Source of the DNA: Amanita rubescens
Taxonomy: Eukaryota; Basidiomycota; Agaricomycetes; Agaricales; Amanitaceae
Length of the DNA stretch: 64,000 nt
Assembly (NCBI GenBank): GCA_015039365.1
Contig: WION01000117.1
Span: 1 to 64,000 of the forward strand
Direction of reading: 5' to 3'
Shown: one piece after another, positions 34,263 to 45,100 of the stretch
How the letters are laid out: each line of letters opens with the position of its first letter
How positions within the stretch are numbered: the stretch's first letter is position 1
The notes under the pieces: model-generated
Database searches by the model: none
Told to the model about the DNA's origin: nothing
The model's input: only the letters and a program-made list of their open reading frames with translations
Program-made: the position numbers and the translations under genes

Positions 34263-36787
34263 TCAGATCACATATCTGAAGTCTGGTGATCTATCGCCCA
34301 GTCTTCTGATCTCTTCTGGAGGCAGCTGCTCTCCGCGTTCCAACGCTTCTTGCATTTTTTTATCACGCCTGTTGTTGATATTAATGTATGCGGCGACAGC
34401 GGTTGGAACGCATATGAGCCCGATCCCGACAAACATAAATTCCAGAGCGTCTGAAATTGGAATGAGCACATGTATCCCAAGATATGCGAGATGTAACGAC
34501 GTACGGCCCAGGATGAATCTCGGGGAATCTTGAGAACGATAAATATTCGATGCTATAGCGCCACCAAAATTTCCTATACCAATCTGCAGAGCCATACCGA
34601 TACCACGTTTATATTGGCCAGCGAGATTGTTGCCCAACCTGAGACACATCACCAACGGAAACAACGAATCAGAAGCACTACACACCATGCAACGACACCC
34701 GGGAATGCCGAATAGGATCCGACAGCTAACCAAAACGTCCCAAAGTACTTCACGCCATTACGGGTATTTGATACGTTTATTCCATAGCCTATCACGAGGC
34801 ATAAGAGACCCGCGTATACGAACGGTGCACGCATTTTCAGCTTGTCCGAATAGTATGCAAAGATATACAAGACGATGGCTGGATTCAGTGTAAACAATAG
34901 CTTTTGCTGAACTCGCGCTACACTCACTAGCAGTAACATAGGGCGGGACTGTTAGCAATTCGCTGACTGCTGTAGAATGACCGAAGCTATGAACGATGAA
35001 ATGTCAGCATTCTCTGTATGTGTGCTATTCCAAGATATTTACCTCTTAATGATAGTTCTACGTCATCACAATGTTAACAAGAAGCATACATGTATGTCCA
35101 TCGTCGAATTGATACTCACGGAAGGAACAGGGTAACTCCGTATACTACGAATGAACGTGAGAATTGTCCTAATGATATGGACATGGCACTAACGCGGAGT
35201 GACAACGGAGAAGTAAATGAGAATATGCAGCCAGACCTATGTCACAGCTAAACGCAGGTACGCATGAATATATTGGACCAACTTACCTGCCAATCCGAGA
35301 TAGCGGCCCAGAAATGCCTCATTTCAAAATGTTCCTCTTCTCCAACGCTAGAGTTATCGTACTCTTATTTACGTCGGCGCGAGCTCAGCGATTCAAGGAT
35401 GCGTACTCACTCTTTTTGTGGACAATGAACGCGCGTTCCTCTGGTGTGAGAAATCTCGCGGTCGTTGGGAAATCCACCAAGACTATGAGGTTGTTCAGTC
35501 CTCGGGCCAAACAAAGTCGATGTCCTTACTAAACAGCGCAACGAAGCCCACGACGACAGTCGCCAATCCTTCCAGGATCTTGGACAAACATTAGCATTTA
35601 GAATTTCATATCCACGAAAATGCTCACAAAGATCCACGACCATCCCAAGTAACCTCTTGTACCAGACATGAAGTTGATACCATAGGCAAGTATTGCCGAA
35701 AAAGCTCCAGCCAAGGAAGCTGCACCGAAAAACAATGCAATCCTTGTTTGCAGTTGATGACGTGGATACCACAAGGTCAAACTCGTGACGAACACATCTG
35801 AGCAATCATTATGACTGGTAAGGGAGGAACGCACTAGTATGTAACACCAGGAAACAGCCCAGCCTCCGTCACTCCGAGTAAGACGCGTACCCCGACGAGT
35901 TGAGGGTAGCTGTACCGTGATCAGTCAGCGTATCAAGGTGGAAGAAGACCATCCTTACGTTTTTACTAGCCCCATAAGTGTTCTACGCAAAACTTTAGAT
36001 CAATGTAAACGTCGTTCAGGAAAGTTCACTAACACGATAAGTCCCCAGACCATCTTGAGAATGCTATCACGCTGAGTGAAGAATGATAAGGACAGTACAA
36101 CATACTGTTATTCCTGGGAGCCATCTAAAAATGAAGTCAGACCATGATCAGCGGGTGATATAAACCGGTTTACCTCGATGGTCGGAATTTCTTTAGTACA
36201 AGGCTATACGACACGCGTGAGTTTGGTGGTGCAATTCGATACAAACGTTTTCCCTACTTTGCCGGGCATTCGAAGATGCAATATGGCTATCTGAACGTCA
36301 GCGGCCAATGGAAACCATTTCTTTTTGTCAGATACTTGCGATGAAATACATTGTCTAAAGTCAAAAAAAAATGTGTTCATAAGTATTAATTGTTTCTGAT
36401 CAAGGTACGCACCAGAGCGATATTGTACCGGTTGCCCGTTAAATGAAGTTGTGTGGTTAGACCTTCCAGTTTAGCGTTCCCTATCGTTGCTCAGTTGAAG
36501 GAACGATCGACGATCCAGAAAACACACCGATATTCCCTATATGCAAGTCCGATACGTCAGAACTTGATGTCGCTGAAAGCCTTAGACCCGACCATACCTC
36601 TATCCAAGAACGACATCAAATACATCAGTGATAAGATTGGAATTAAGCGTCTGTCAATTTTCCTCCATAACTTTCGTTCTTGTTCAGGTGTTAGATCGGG
36701 AGGTGGTGGCAACGTCAAGTCCCCTCCAAAATCGACTGGAGCAGAGATGGTTTCCACTATTGTGTCCTCTTCCTTTTCTTTGGACAT
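34263..36787 (-). CDS. MFS permease, allantoate/nicotinate (Dal5/TNA1-like) family
   Basis: A plasma-membrane major-facilitator transporter of the anion:cation symporter family, which takes up small organic anions such as allantoate, nicotinate or vitamins. The substrate cannot be told from sequence. The ATG is at 36787. The N-terminus has an acidic cytosolic tail, then KIDRRLIPILSLMYLMSFLDRG. Two small introns, read on the minus strand, rejoin DRG to NIG and NAKLEGL-TTQLHLTGNRYNIAL. Further blocks are VTEAGLFPGV (TM4 region), FSAILAYGINFMSGTRGYLG, FPTTARFLTPEERAF (central loop), AVSELLTVPPYV and AGQYKRGIGMALQIGIGNFGG-IASNIYR, with the C-terminus ...RSPDFRYVI before the stop at 34263. Many exons; I did not verify every junction. 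It is divergently arranged with the esterase gene at 37482. Confidence 0.88.
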
Positions 36788-37481
36788 GGAGAGCGTTGGG
36801 AGTTGCAGAGAGGGTAAAGGCCATCAAGTTATAATAAACACTGTTCGCTTGTATTGGTCAGACGGTTATAAAGCGAGTTAAGATAACATGCTATTATTAT
36901 ATCGAGTTGGGGTGAGTGTCTGACCGCCATGCGAATATCCATGCGAGGTGAACGGAATTGTGTGGGGGTCGGGAATTTTCCTCGTGCAAGTCTTCATGAT
37001 GATGATGCTCCGAAATAAGCGAAATTCAATTCAGTGTCAAAAATAATCTTCGCATAGCGTCTGTCAGGTGGTACTTCATTCATGCTTTCCAGGTGGCCGT
37101 GCCAAAATTAGTGCCAGAAGATGCTGAGATGGTCAGATTGCAAAGGCTGCGCTGCGGGATCGGGTCGGGTCACCGGTGGGATCGCAAGCGTTATTTTTCT
37201 TGGCGCTAATTCACGTGATGCGTGACGCGACGCGCTGCACCGCGCAATCGTCAACGGTGCCTGCACAGTGCACACTATCTATGATATCAGTGGCCTGCGT
37301 ACATGAAGACGTTTGAATGATTGACATCTTATGCCAAAATAAACGCGTCACCGGATAATGACACCCATGCTTCAGGCCGCGCCGACCGCGGCAACGGTAA
37401 TTACAACGCGTGGCGACGGCCACCGGCGGGCCGGTCAGTTGTTCTGGGTGCTCTGCAGCGAGATAACCCCGATCTTCCACT
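36788..37481. promoter_or_regulatory. Divergent promoter region (permease / esterase)
   Basis: About 690 bp between the permease ATG (minus) and the esterase ATG (plus). A TATAA-like box, TTATAAAG at 36866-36873, reads TTTATAA toward the permease about 80 bp from its ATG. GC-rich palindromic bits near 37200-37280 face the esterase. Shared regulation is possible but not shown. Confidence 0.45.
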
Positions 37482-38675
37482 CATGCCTGAAGGAAAAACG
37501 CCCATTCAACCACTCCACCCTTCAGTCATCTCAAAACTCGACTCAGAATACGTCGAGTTCCACAATAAACATCTGCAATATTTACCCATATACCACACGG
37601 TACCGTGGAATCCGGAGTTTCGCAATGGAGTAACTGTACCTGGGAGCACTCCACCGCTTGAAGTGGGGAAGATTCAAGACTACGATCTTACTCATACCAA
37701 TTTCCGAACTTTTACGCCTCCGGGAGAGGCGCCAGCCAAAGGCTGGCCTTTGTTCATTTTCTTCCATGGAGGTGGATATGATAAGCATAATGATCGCCGA
37801 ACCGTACTAATGAGGAATAGGGGGGTGGACATTTGGGAAAAAGGAATCAGAATCGTCATTCGCGACGCAGATGTGTATTCGTGAGTGACTGGTTGTCTCT
37901 TGTTATCGTTTGTGATATTGAATAGTCACGGTGTAGGTGCGAAATGTGTCGTTATATCGGTAAACTATCGGCTGGCGCCCGAATATCCATACCCGGCCGC
38001 AGTGGAGGACGCTATCGAATCTCTACAGTGGGTTGTGAAGAACGGGAAGGAAACGCTCAACGTCGATCTCTCCCGCGTTGCCGTGGGTGGATCATCAAGG
38101 TAAATCCGTCCATCTCGGGGAATTTGATTCAGACTCGCCCACGGTCCGTGGCATGGATATATAGTGGAGGTAACCTCGCTGCCGCACTTGCACTAAAAGC
38201 TCCTTTTCTCACACCACCACTTCCCCATCCCCTCGTACTCCAGCTTCTCATCGTTCCCGTCACGGACAACACCTCAACAGTTTCATCGCCCTCTCGACAT
38301 GCTTCTTGGAAAACAAACGAACACACTCCCTGGCTGAGCCCAGCACGTATGCTGTGGTTCCAGAACAACTACCTCCCTGACGTGAACAGGCGTTCTGAAT
38401 GGCTTGCTTCGCCGCTCTTGGCACCTGACGATGTGATCAAGGGCGCACCCAAGAAATGCTGGGTCGGTGTGACGGAAATGGACATTCTAAGAGACGAGGG
38501 ATTGGCGTTTGCATTGAGGTTGGAAAAGGCTGGTGTCGATACGCAGGTTGTGGTGTATGAGAGGGCTCCTCATCCGATCATGGCTATGGATGGTGTTCTC
38601 GCGATTGGAAAGAAGATGGTGAAGGACGCAGGCGAGGCGCTGAAAGCGGCATTATATGACTGTAAGTTATCGTAA
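37482..38675 (+). CDS. HSL-type alpha/beta-hydrolase (esterase/lipase)
   Basis: Hydrolyses carboxylic esters or amides; the substrate is unknown. Start taken at the in-frame ATG 37482 because the upstream frame has no ATG. Introns: about 37772-37818 (GTGGAT..AATAG), restoring HGGG-GWTFGK; about 37884-37930, restoring the join to HGVGAKCVVISVNYRLAPE; and about 38100-38161 (GTAAAT..ATAG), restoring GGSS-SGGNLAAALALK. The oxyanion HGGG motif, the nucleophile elbow G-G-S-S-S-G-G (a variant of GDSAGG), an acid residue in EMDILRDEG and His in APHPIMAM complete the expected catalytic set. Fungal arylacetamide deacetylase-like enzymes have this layout, at about 350 aa. No signal peptide is apparent, so it is probably intracellular. 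Confidence 0.85.
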
Positions 38676-38773
38676 ACGATTAGATGTGCCTGCAACACTT
38701 TAGCCGAGCGTTCCAAAAGGGGAAGGTGTAAAGAACGTTTAATCGGCTCTCCAAATCCTCGTGATCAACAAGT

Positions 38774-39666
38774 ATGTCCGTCACCCTCCATCCAACTACT
38801 TCTGTCGGCTTTCACAGTACGTTTTTGGCCTTTCTTCTCTATGTTACTAACCAGCTCGATCCAGGACCTCTCACTCAAGAAACAAAGTCATCTTTAATCA
38901 TTACCAACTGTAATGCGCTACCGATCGCTTTCAAGGTCTTAACTAACGCTGGTTTACGAGTGTGTATTGTGTCTCTTATATGGTAAGGTTAACTTACCCA
39001 CCAGTCGTACGTCGTGCGACCCAATTTGGGTCGAGTGGAGCCAGGAGGAAGCGTGGAGGTGGTTGGTGCGCCACGCGTTTACCTGTATGAAGACACCACT
39101 TCTGACCCTCCACCTAGTCACATTGCAACCAAAGGACGAGGATCCCCCACCTGACTCGAAATGCAAGGACAAGTTCCTAATCAAAAGTACTATGATTACA
39201 CGTGAAAAAGAGGAGATGTCGGTGCCCGACATCGTGCGTCGCGTCGTTTATTGTTCCTAGCGAGACTTTTTGCTGACACTTCCTACTACAGTGGGCTGCA
39301 CCGGGAAGTTCTGACGCCGCGAGCAAAGTCCACCTGCAGAAGCTAAGGGTAGTATACCTACCCCCTGCCAAAGATCGATCTCCGCCCGAAGCGGCACGAT
39401 CGGTTGCTCATTCCGTAAGCACTCGGGTCAATTGAACCGCAGTCTTTGTGGGTTAATGGCCTTTAAAGATTAGCACTATTCAAAGCCATACAAGCGGTGC
39501 TCGCCAACGAACAAAAGCTGCCAAAGACGCCGCTCAGCAACTATTAAAACAAGAACCCGAGCGACCTCTCACAACTTACAGTGAATACTCGGTTGTCCGA
39601 ACTGAATCATTCAAACAACATGACCATGACATCGTCCTCGACGTCGTAGGCAAACTGTACGTATAA
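38774..39666 (+). CDS. VAP/Scs2-like MSP-domain protein
   Basis: VAP proteins are ER-anchored adaptors that bind FFAT motifs and build ER contact sites. The MSP domain is recognised from MSVTLHP...GFHRPLTQETKSSLIITNCN, AFKVLTNA, YVVRPNLGRVEPGGSVEVVV, LQPKDEDPPPDSKCKDKFLIKS and W-AAPGSSDAASKVHLQKLRVVYLPP. Introns placed by phase: 38817-38864, 38960-39004, 39066-39117, 39234-39291 and 39415-39468. The C-terminal exon encodes a Lys/Gln-rich helix-prone segment and ends with TAA at 39664. The usual C-terminal transmembrane anchor is absent, and sequence homologous to the middle of the kinase-cluster genes starts only about 55 bp further on. The tail may have been replaced by the cluster duplication, or an alternative last intron (from 39658) may exist. 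Confidence 0.85.
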
Positions 39667-39719
39667 TCGAATCCCCCAAGTTATTTCGTGATTCTTACTT
39701 GAAACCCACACACACAGAG

Positions 39720-41071
39720 CGGTACTGTACCCAATTCTGAGGCATCAATGCAGTACGATTAATAGCTGCTAGTCAACGACGCTAGGAAGTTCGATAATTA
39801 ATAAGGTTACTCTCGACGTTATCAGTGAACTGTTGGCTCTACCTGAGCATCTTATCGCTAGCAATGGAATCATGTCGGACGTTGAGCCATTACTTGATGT
39901 TATTCTTGAAGTACGTTTGGTTTCGTATTTCAGCCAAGTTCGTAGCGTTTATGGTTTTTTTTAGCGACTCTGCAATGATAGCCTGGTAAATCTAGGCGTG
40001 TCGGATGCGAATCAAAAGGCTAGGACGCTGATATTGAAACTGATAACTATGACAAATGTCATACCACGATCTTTATTTATTGTTCAAGTTGAAAGTGAAA
40101 TTGGTTTTGGTGCGATTTCTATTGGAAGTGTTTTAAAAGGCAAATATCGTGGACGGCCAGTTACACTGAAAGTACTTAGTACTGGTCGTTATCAAGAAGT
40201 GAGTCAAAAAACCTCCCTTCAACTGTACAACGCTAATATTTTTTTCAGAGTTCTCGCCAGATAGATCTCTGTAAAGAAGCCGTTACCTGGAAATCGGTCT
40301 CGCATCGCTTTATCCTTCCTTTGTTAGGGATATATGAAGAAAAACCGTTATTATTCATAGTATTTCCGTTCATGGTGAATGGGACATTGACTCAGTGGAG
40401 AAGAGACCGACAAAGACCAGATGTAGCTGAAATACATCGCATAGTAAGATATGTTGTCCCAGCAGTTGGAAAAGTTGATTAATATCTTGTAGATGCTAGA
40501 GGTTGCCACGGCCGTCCAGTATCTCCACTCGGAAGGCGTTTTTCACGGCGACTTGAATGGAGTATGTAATCGTACCATCTCAAATTCCGATCATCTCAAC
40601 AATTATTCAGGACAACATTCTACTCGACTCTGGATTTCATTGCCAGATTACTAACTTTGGATTATCGCGACATTGTTTTTGTCAGCCCGAGTGCGGCGAA
40701 TGGCACGAGCAGCAGAGATGTAAAACGATGAAAATGGACGTGTATGCTTTTGGTTCGCTTTATTACGCGGTGCGTTTGAAAGTGTTCTTTGAATTAATCA
40801 GCGTATTGAGTATCGACTTGCACAGATATTCTTCAACACTGTTCAAGACTCTCAAACTCCGGGATCCGTCGCAAGTAGAGCACGCCCAGACCGATTACGA
40901 AGTCCAAAGATGGAAGACGATACGTGGAATTTAATCCAGAGCTGTTGGAAATCCCAGCCTTCAGAGCGGCCGACAATGGAAGAAATAGCGAAGACGTTGA
41001 CTCAAAGGCCGAAGACGACTCGGCGCATATCGTTGATAACCAAGATTTCTTCGCGTTTCCTGAGGTTATGA
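39720..41071 (+). pseudogene. Truncated kinase module K1 (relic of the cluster gene)
   Basis: Begins, at about 39722, with sequence matching the intron that separates the two kinase halves of the large cluster genes (GTACTGTAC...GCTGCTAG), then runs through the pre-kinase helical segment and one kinase domain. Seen are HRFILPLLGIYEE, FMVNGTLTQWRR, YLHSEGVFHGDLNG and DVYAFGSLYYA, then a C-lobe ending at TGA 41069. The glycine loop is degenerate (AISIGSVLKG), DFG is NFG, and the APE region is partly deleted. It lacks the GTPase and first kinase parts. I infer a decayed left-hand fragment of the tandem array and not an independent gene. Confidence 0.75.
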
Positions 41072-41220
41072 AGGACTCGTGTACTCCTAGTCGATATGTA
41101 GAACTAGTAGAGGACGATCAAGTGTCGCTGGTCGACGGCATAACGTGTAAACTCCCCTATTCACACACCTGATATTCGGATGACAACTCAAAGTGATTTG
41201 AATCATTCGTGATTCCAGCC

Positions 41221-42036
41221 ATGTCTAACCCAGTCCCAACCCCGATATACACAACTGACCACTCTTCTTCCGTTTTACGCACCCATGGCTGGCGCACCGC
41301 CGCCAACTCGGCAGGCTACCTCATCCCACATATAAAACAGAACATGACGATCCTCGACATCGGCTGCGGCCCCGGTTCCATCACCATAGACCTAGCCAGG
41401 CTCGTTCCCCAAGGCCATGTCACAGGCATAGAATACGTCCTCGATCCTCTCGAACAAGCACGATCTCTCGCATCCGCTCAAAAAATCACCAACGTCTCCT
41501 TCCAAATCGGCGATATCCACTCCCTGGAGTTCCCAGACAACACGTTTGATATTGTCCACGCTCATCAGGTCCTCCAACATGTGGCGGATCCTGTTCGGGC
41601 GTTGCGCGAGATGCGGAGAGTGGTGAAACCGGGAGGGATGGTAGCTTGTCGGGAGTCCGCGTCGATGACGTGGTACCCACCATCGGAAGGGATCGACGCG
41701 TGGTGGGCGTTATCGAACCGCATATCGCGTGGAAGGGGCGGTAATCCACATCCAGGGAGCCATATCCATGTTTGGGCGGAGAAGGCTGGTTTTGATAAAA
41801 CGGACATTGCGAAAAGTGCTGGGACGTGGTGTTTTAGTAGTCCTGAGGAGAGAACGTATTGGGGAGGTTCGATGGCGGAGAGGGCGAGTTCATCGGGGTT
41901 TGTGGAGGTTGCGGTTAAAGAGGGTTTTGCGATGCGGGAGGATATAGAAGAAATGGTGGATGGGTGGAAGAGTTTTGTAGAGGATGAAAGCGGATGGTAC
42001 GCGGTGCTTCATGGGGAGATTGTTTGCACCAAATGA
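41221..42036 (+). CDS. SAM-dependent methyltransferase (UbiE/Methyltransf_11 type)
   Basis: A class I methyltransferase transferring a methyl group from S-adenosylmethionine; the acceptor is unknown. The single exon begins at ATG 41221 (an upstream in-frame GTG is not used in fungi) and ends at TGA 42036, about 271 aa. Motif I is ILDIGCGPGSITIDLA; motif II/acid loop is GIEYVLDPLEQA; motif III is FQIGDIHSLEFPDNTFDIVHAHQVLQH; then LREMRRVVKPGG. A Trp-rich cap follows (MTWYPPSEGIDAWW). It lies between the K1 relic and gene A, in the same orientation. Decayed copies sit in the same relative place upstream of genes B and C, so it belongs to the duplicated unit. Confidence 0.9.
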   Translation: MSNPVPTPIYTTDHSSSVLRTHGWRTAANSAGYLIPHIKQNMTILDIGCGPGSITIDLARLVPQGHVTGIEYVLDPLEQARSLASAQKITNVSFQIGDIHSLEFPDNTFDIVHAHQVLQHVADPVRALREMRRVVKPGGMVACRESASMTWYPPSEGIDAWWALSNRISRGRGGNPHPGSHIHVWAEKAGFDKTDIAKSAGTWCFSSPEERTYWGGSMAERASSSGFVEVAVKEGFAMREDIEEMVDGWKSFVEDESGWYAVLHGEIVCTK

Positions 42037-42141
42037 AACTTACTGGTCTAATGGAAACCATCATCATATCACACGAGTATGTCAGTCAAGAACGTGGTGT
42101 CAAACAAATTCCTCACGCCAGGGCGCTAATCAGAACTTCTT

Positions 42142-45100
42142 GTGGGCGCTTCCCCTCTTCCAAACACGAGTTCACCTCGTGCTTCACGGCCTTCACCATC
42201 GCCAGAGGCAACGCTTGTATCTATGGCAGAGCTTACCAGAGAAGGAGACCTAAAGTACGTTAGCAAGAACCATCGATGGCAGCTAGCTAAATCACATACG
42301 CGAATCGTAGGTTCCGGCTTCTTATCATCGGTCGAGTACTACTCAGTCATCTCGCTGTTCTCGCTTCATTTTCGGCTCACACATGTCCTTGAATAGGCCG
42401 GAACTGGAAAATCGTCGCTTATCAAGGCTATATTCGGGCCTGCTCTTGCGGTACATCATCTATCCTCACGTTTGCAAAACCGCTAAACATGGGTTAGGAT
42501 GCCATTCAGAAACCAGCAGATATCAACAAAGAGATAACGGCACATTGCAACAGGAATTTAATCCTCCACTATTATGAGCCATACAACATGGAGAAGTTTG
42601 GTGTTATGGCTAAATTCATCGTAGAGCGGAGTCAGGAGGGACCCGCCGCTGAGCGGCTTCATGCAATTTGGTGCGCTCCTTGATAATATGAAATGACCAC
42701 TTCAATTAAAGGTATTTTACAGGTTCTGTGCTAGTGTGCCTTGCATGGATGGCCGATTGTTTGAAGAAGGCGATGAAATGATTTTCATGTTGAACCGAAA
42801 CAAAGGCATCGACCCGTAATCTCCATTCCGATTCCTAACTAACTGTGTCGATAGTGCCAATAATCGTTGTTTTCACCAAATTCGATCTGTTCGTAGCCGG
42901 AATGGGGTCAGGAAGCGGAAAACATCATCAAGCCGAGAAGAATTTCAAGGACAAATGCGGTCAAGCATTCGCAACGTTGACTAAGAGCATTGCGGGCCAG
43001 ATACTACCGTACGCTCTCGTGACGAGTATGTTCTCATCCTAGATCGCCTCGCCTCATTGACATCTCCATGTAGTCACACAACCTGATACTTTGTATCGAC
43101 TTGTAGAAATGACGATGAGAAGTGTAGACTTTCCGACCCCGAGTGCATCTCTTCGGCTCGCACGTTCTAGGAGCCTTTTATCAGACAGCGCGAGAGAGCG
43201 CAATCGGCTCGTAAAGGTTTACGAAGATTCATCAGAGTCATCACGAATTCTTTTAGCTGCGGCGCATGGCGTCAATATGCCGATTAAGATCGTTGCATCA
43301 GTACGGTAAGCGTCGTACGTAGAGTAGAACCTTAATCTGATATCGTTATTATTACAGGCTAGTGGAACAGAGTACGCTGAAATCATATCTTTTTTCAACT
43401 TTCCCGTGTGCTTAATGTCCGATTACAGAGTACTGGAGCGAAATGGGATCGAGCATATCCTTTCGCAATGTTAGCCTTCAAAAGTGTATAGATGCAATTC
43501 ACAAAGACATTATCACTATTTGGAATCCTCATGATTTGGATGAGGTATAGGAGTTCAAAGCGCATATACCTGAATTAATTGTGTTTTGATAGTATCTAGT
43601 TAGTCATGCATTCCGTCGTCGGATGATGGTCATAGTAGAAGATGTCAAGGATACCAACACTATGTGGGTGAACTAGGGACGTTGGCAGTTCGTGTAACTG
43701 ATAATCGTTTACAGGCAGAGTAAAGTAACGGTAGAATCGGCGCCGGCGGGGCTGGCGAGGCTGTGGACGAACGCCGTTTACAAAAACAGGTGAGCATGTA
43801 CCACTTCCCGCGCTGGTAGATGCACTATACTGTTTTACAGGCCAGAGCATGTCCGTTGCCTCATGGGATACGTAGTGGATCTCACACTTGTCCTTCAAGC
43901 CATGTTCCAAGTTTTGCTTCAAGATCAATTCGAAGGACAAGTAACGGCGGACCACGTGGACGAAATCATCTACGAGTTTCACAGTTCGGAGAAGAAGAAA
44001 AATATCCATCATGCAATCCGCACATTCACTCAACACTCGCACGCAAAAGATGACGTGGTGGAGAAGATTCAGTTACTGTTGAAGGAAAATCAAGTGCGAG
44101 AAGTTCATCCCGGCGGCAACTGGTTTCTAACTGCCGTCTCTTACTCTGTGCCGCAGATGACGCAGGCTAACACTCGACTTAACAGAAACAGGCCTCCTCT
44201 TCTATCTTTACTTACAATCCTCAGATTTGAGGTGTGAACTTTCGAAAAGTCATCACATTGTCGCTCATGACTATTAGTTAACCGCGAACGGCCTGGTAGT
44301 GAACCGGATTATCCTTGGCCTTGTGTGCGAGCTGTTAAAATTACCAGATTTTCGCAGTATAGTCCCCGGAATGGATCCTTTAGATGTCGAATTATTACTT
44401 GATTTTATCCTCTACGTACGTATGCGTTTGCTTCGCTTCTCGTTTTGGATTGCCACTTATTCCTCATAGCTACTCCAAAAAGATCATCTGTCGACTTGCG
44501 GCGTGCCGGACGCCAACCGAAAGGCCAGGAGATTGATGGCCAAACTGATCTCTGAGGCAAATGTTATACCTCAGTCTCTATATATTACCAATGTCAGCTT
44601 TGATGCCGATCATGGCCTTATCGGCATAGGAGGCCACGGACGCGTTCTCAAAGGGAAATACAAAGAAGAGGTAGTTGCACTGAAAATGCTCTATAACTTT
44701 CACAAAGGACAAAAAGGCGTTAGTCCGTTTCCTTTTTTTATTGCCCAAATAGTAATTATTTGATGAGAAGCTTTCTCAAGAATTTTGCAGGGAAGCTCTA
44801 GTATGGCGATCACTCAGACACGATTTTATCCTCCCTCTATTGGGAATATTTGTAGAGCGGAAAATGCATTTTCTCGTATCGCCACTGCTGCCGAACGGGA
44901 CATTGATGGAGTGGCGGAGAAATATAAAGCCGCTATCTCTGGCTGAGGTACATAGGCTGGTAAGACTCCAGTGCTGGTTAGAATGTTAAATAAAATTCTC
45001 GTGTCTTTCAGATCCTCGAGGTAGCAGAGGGCATTCAATACCTTCACTCAGAAGGAATCGTGCATGGTAACATAAAAGGAGTACATATCTCGATATCACA

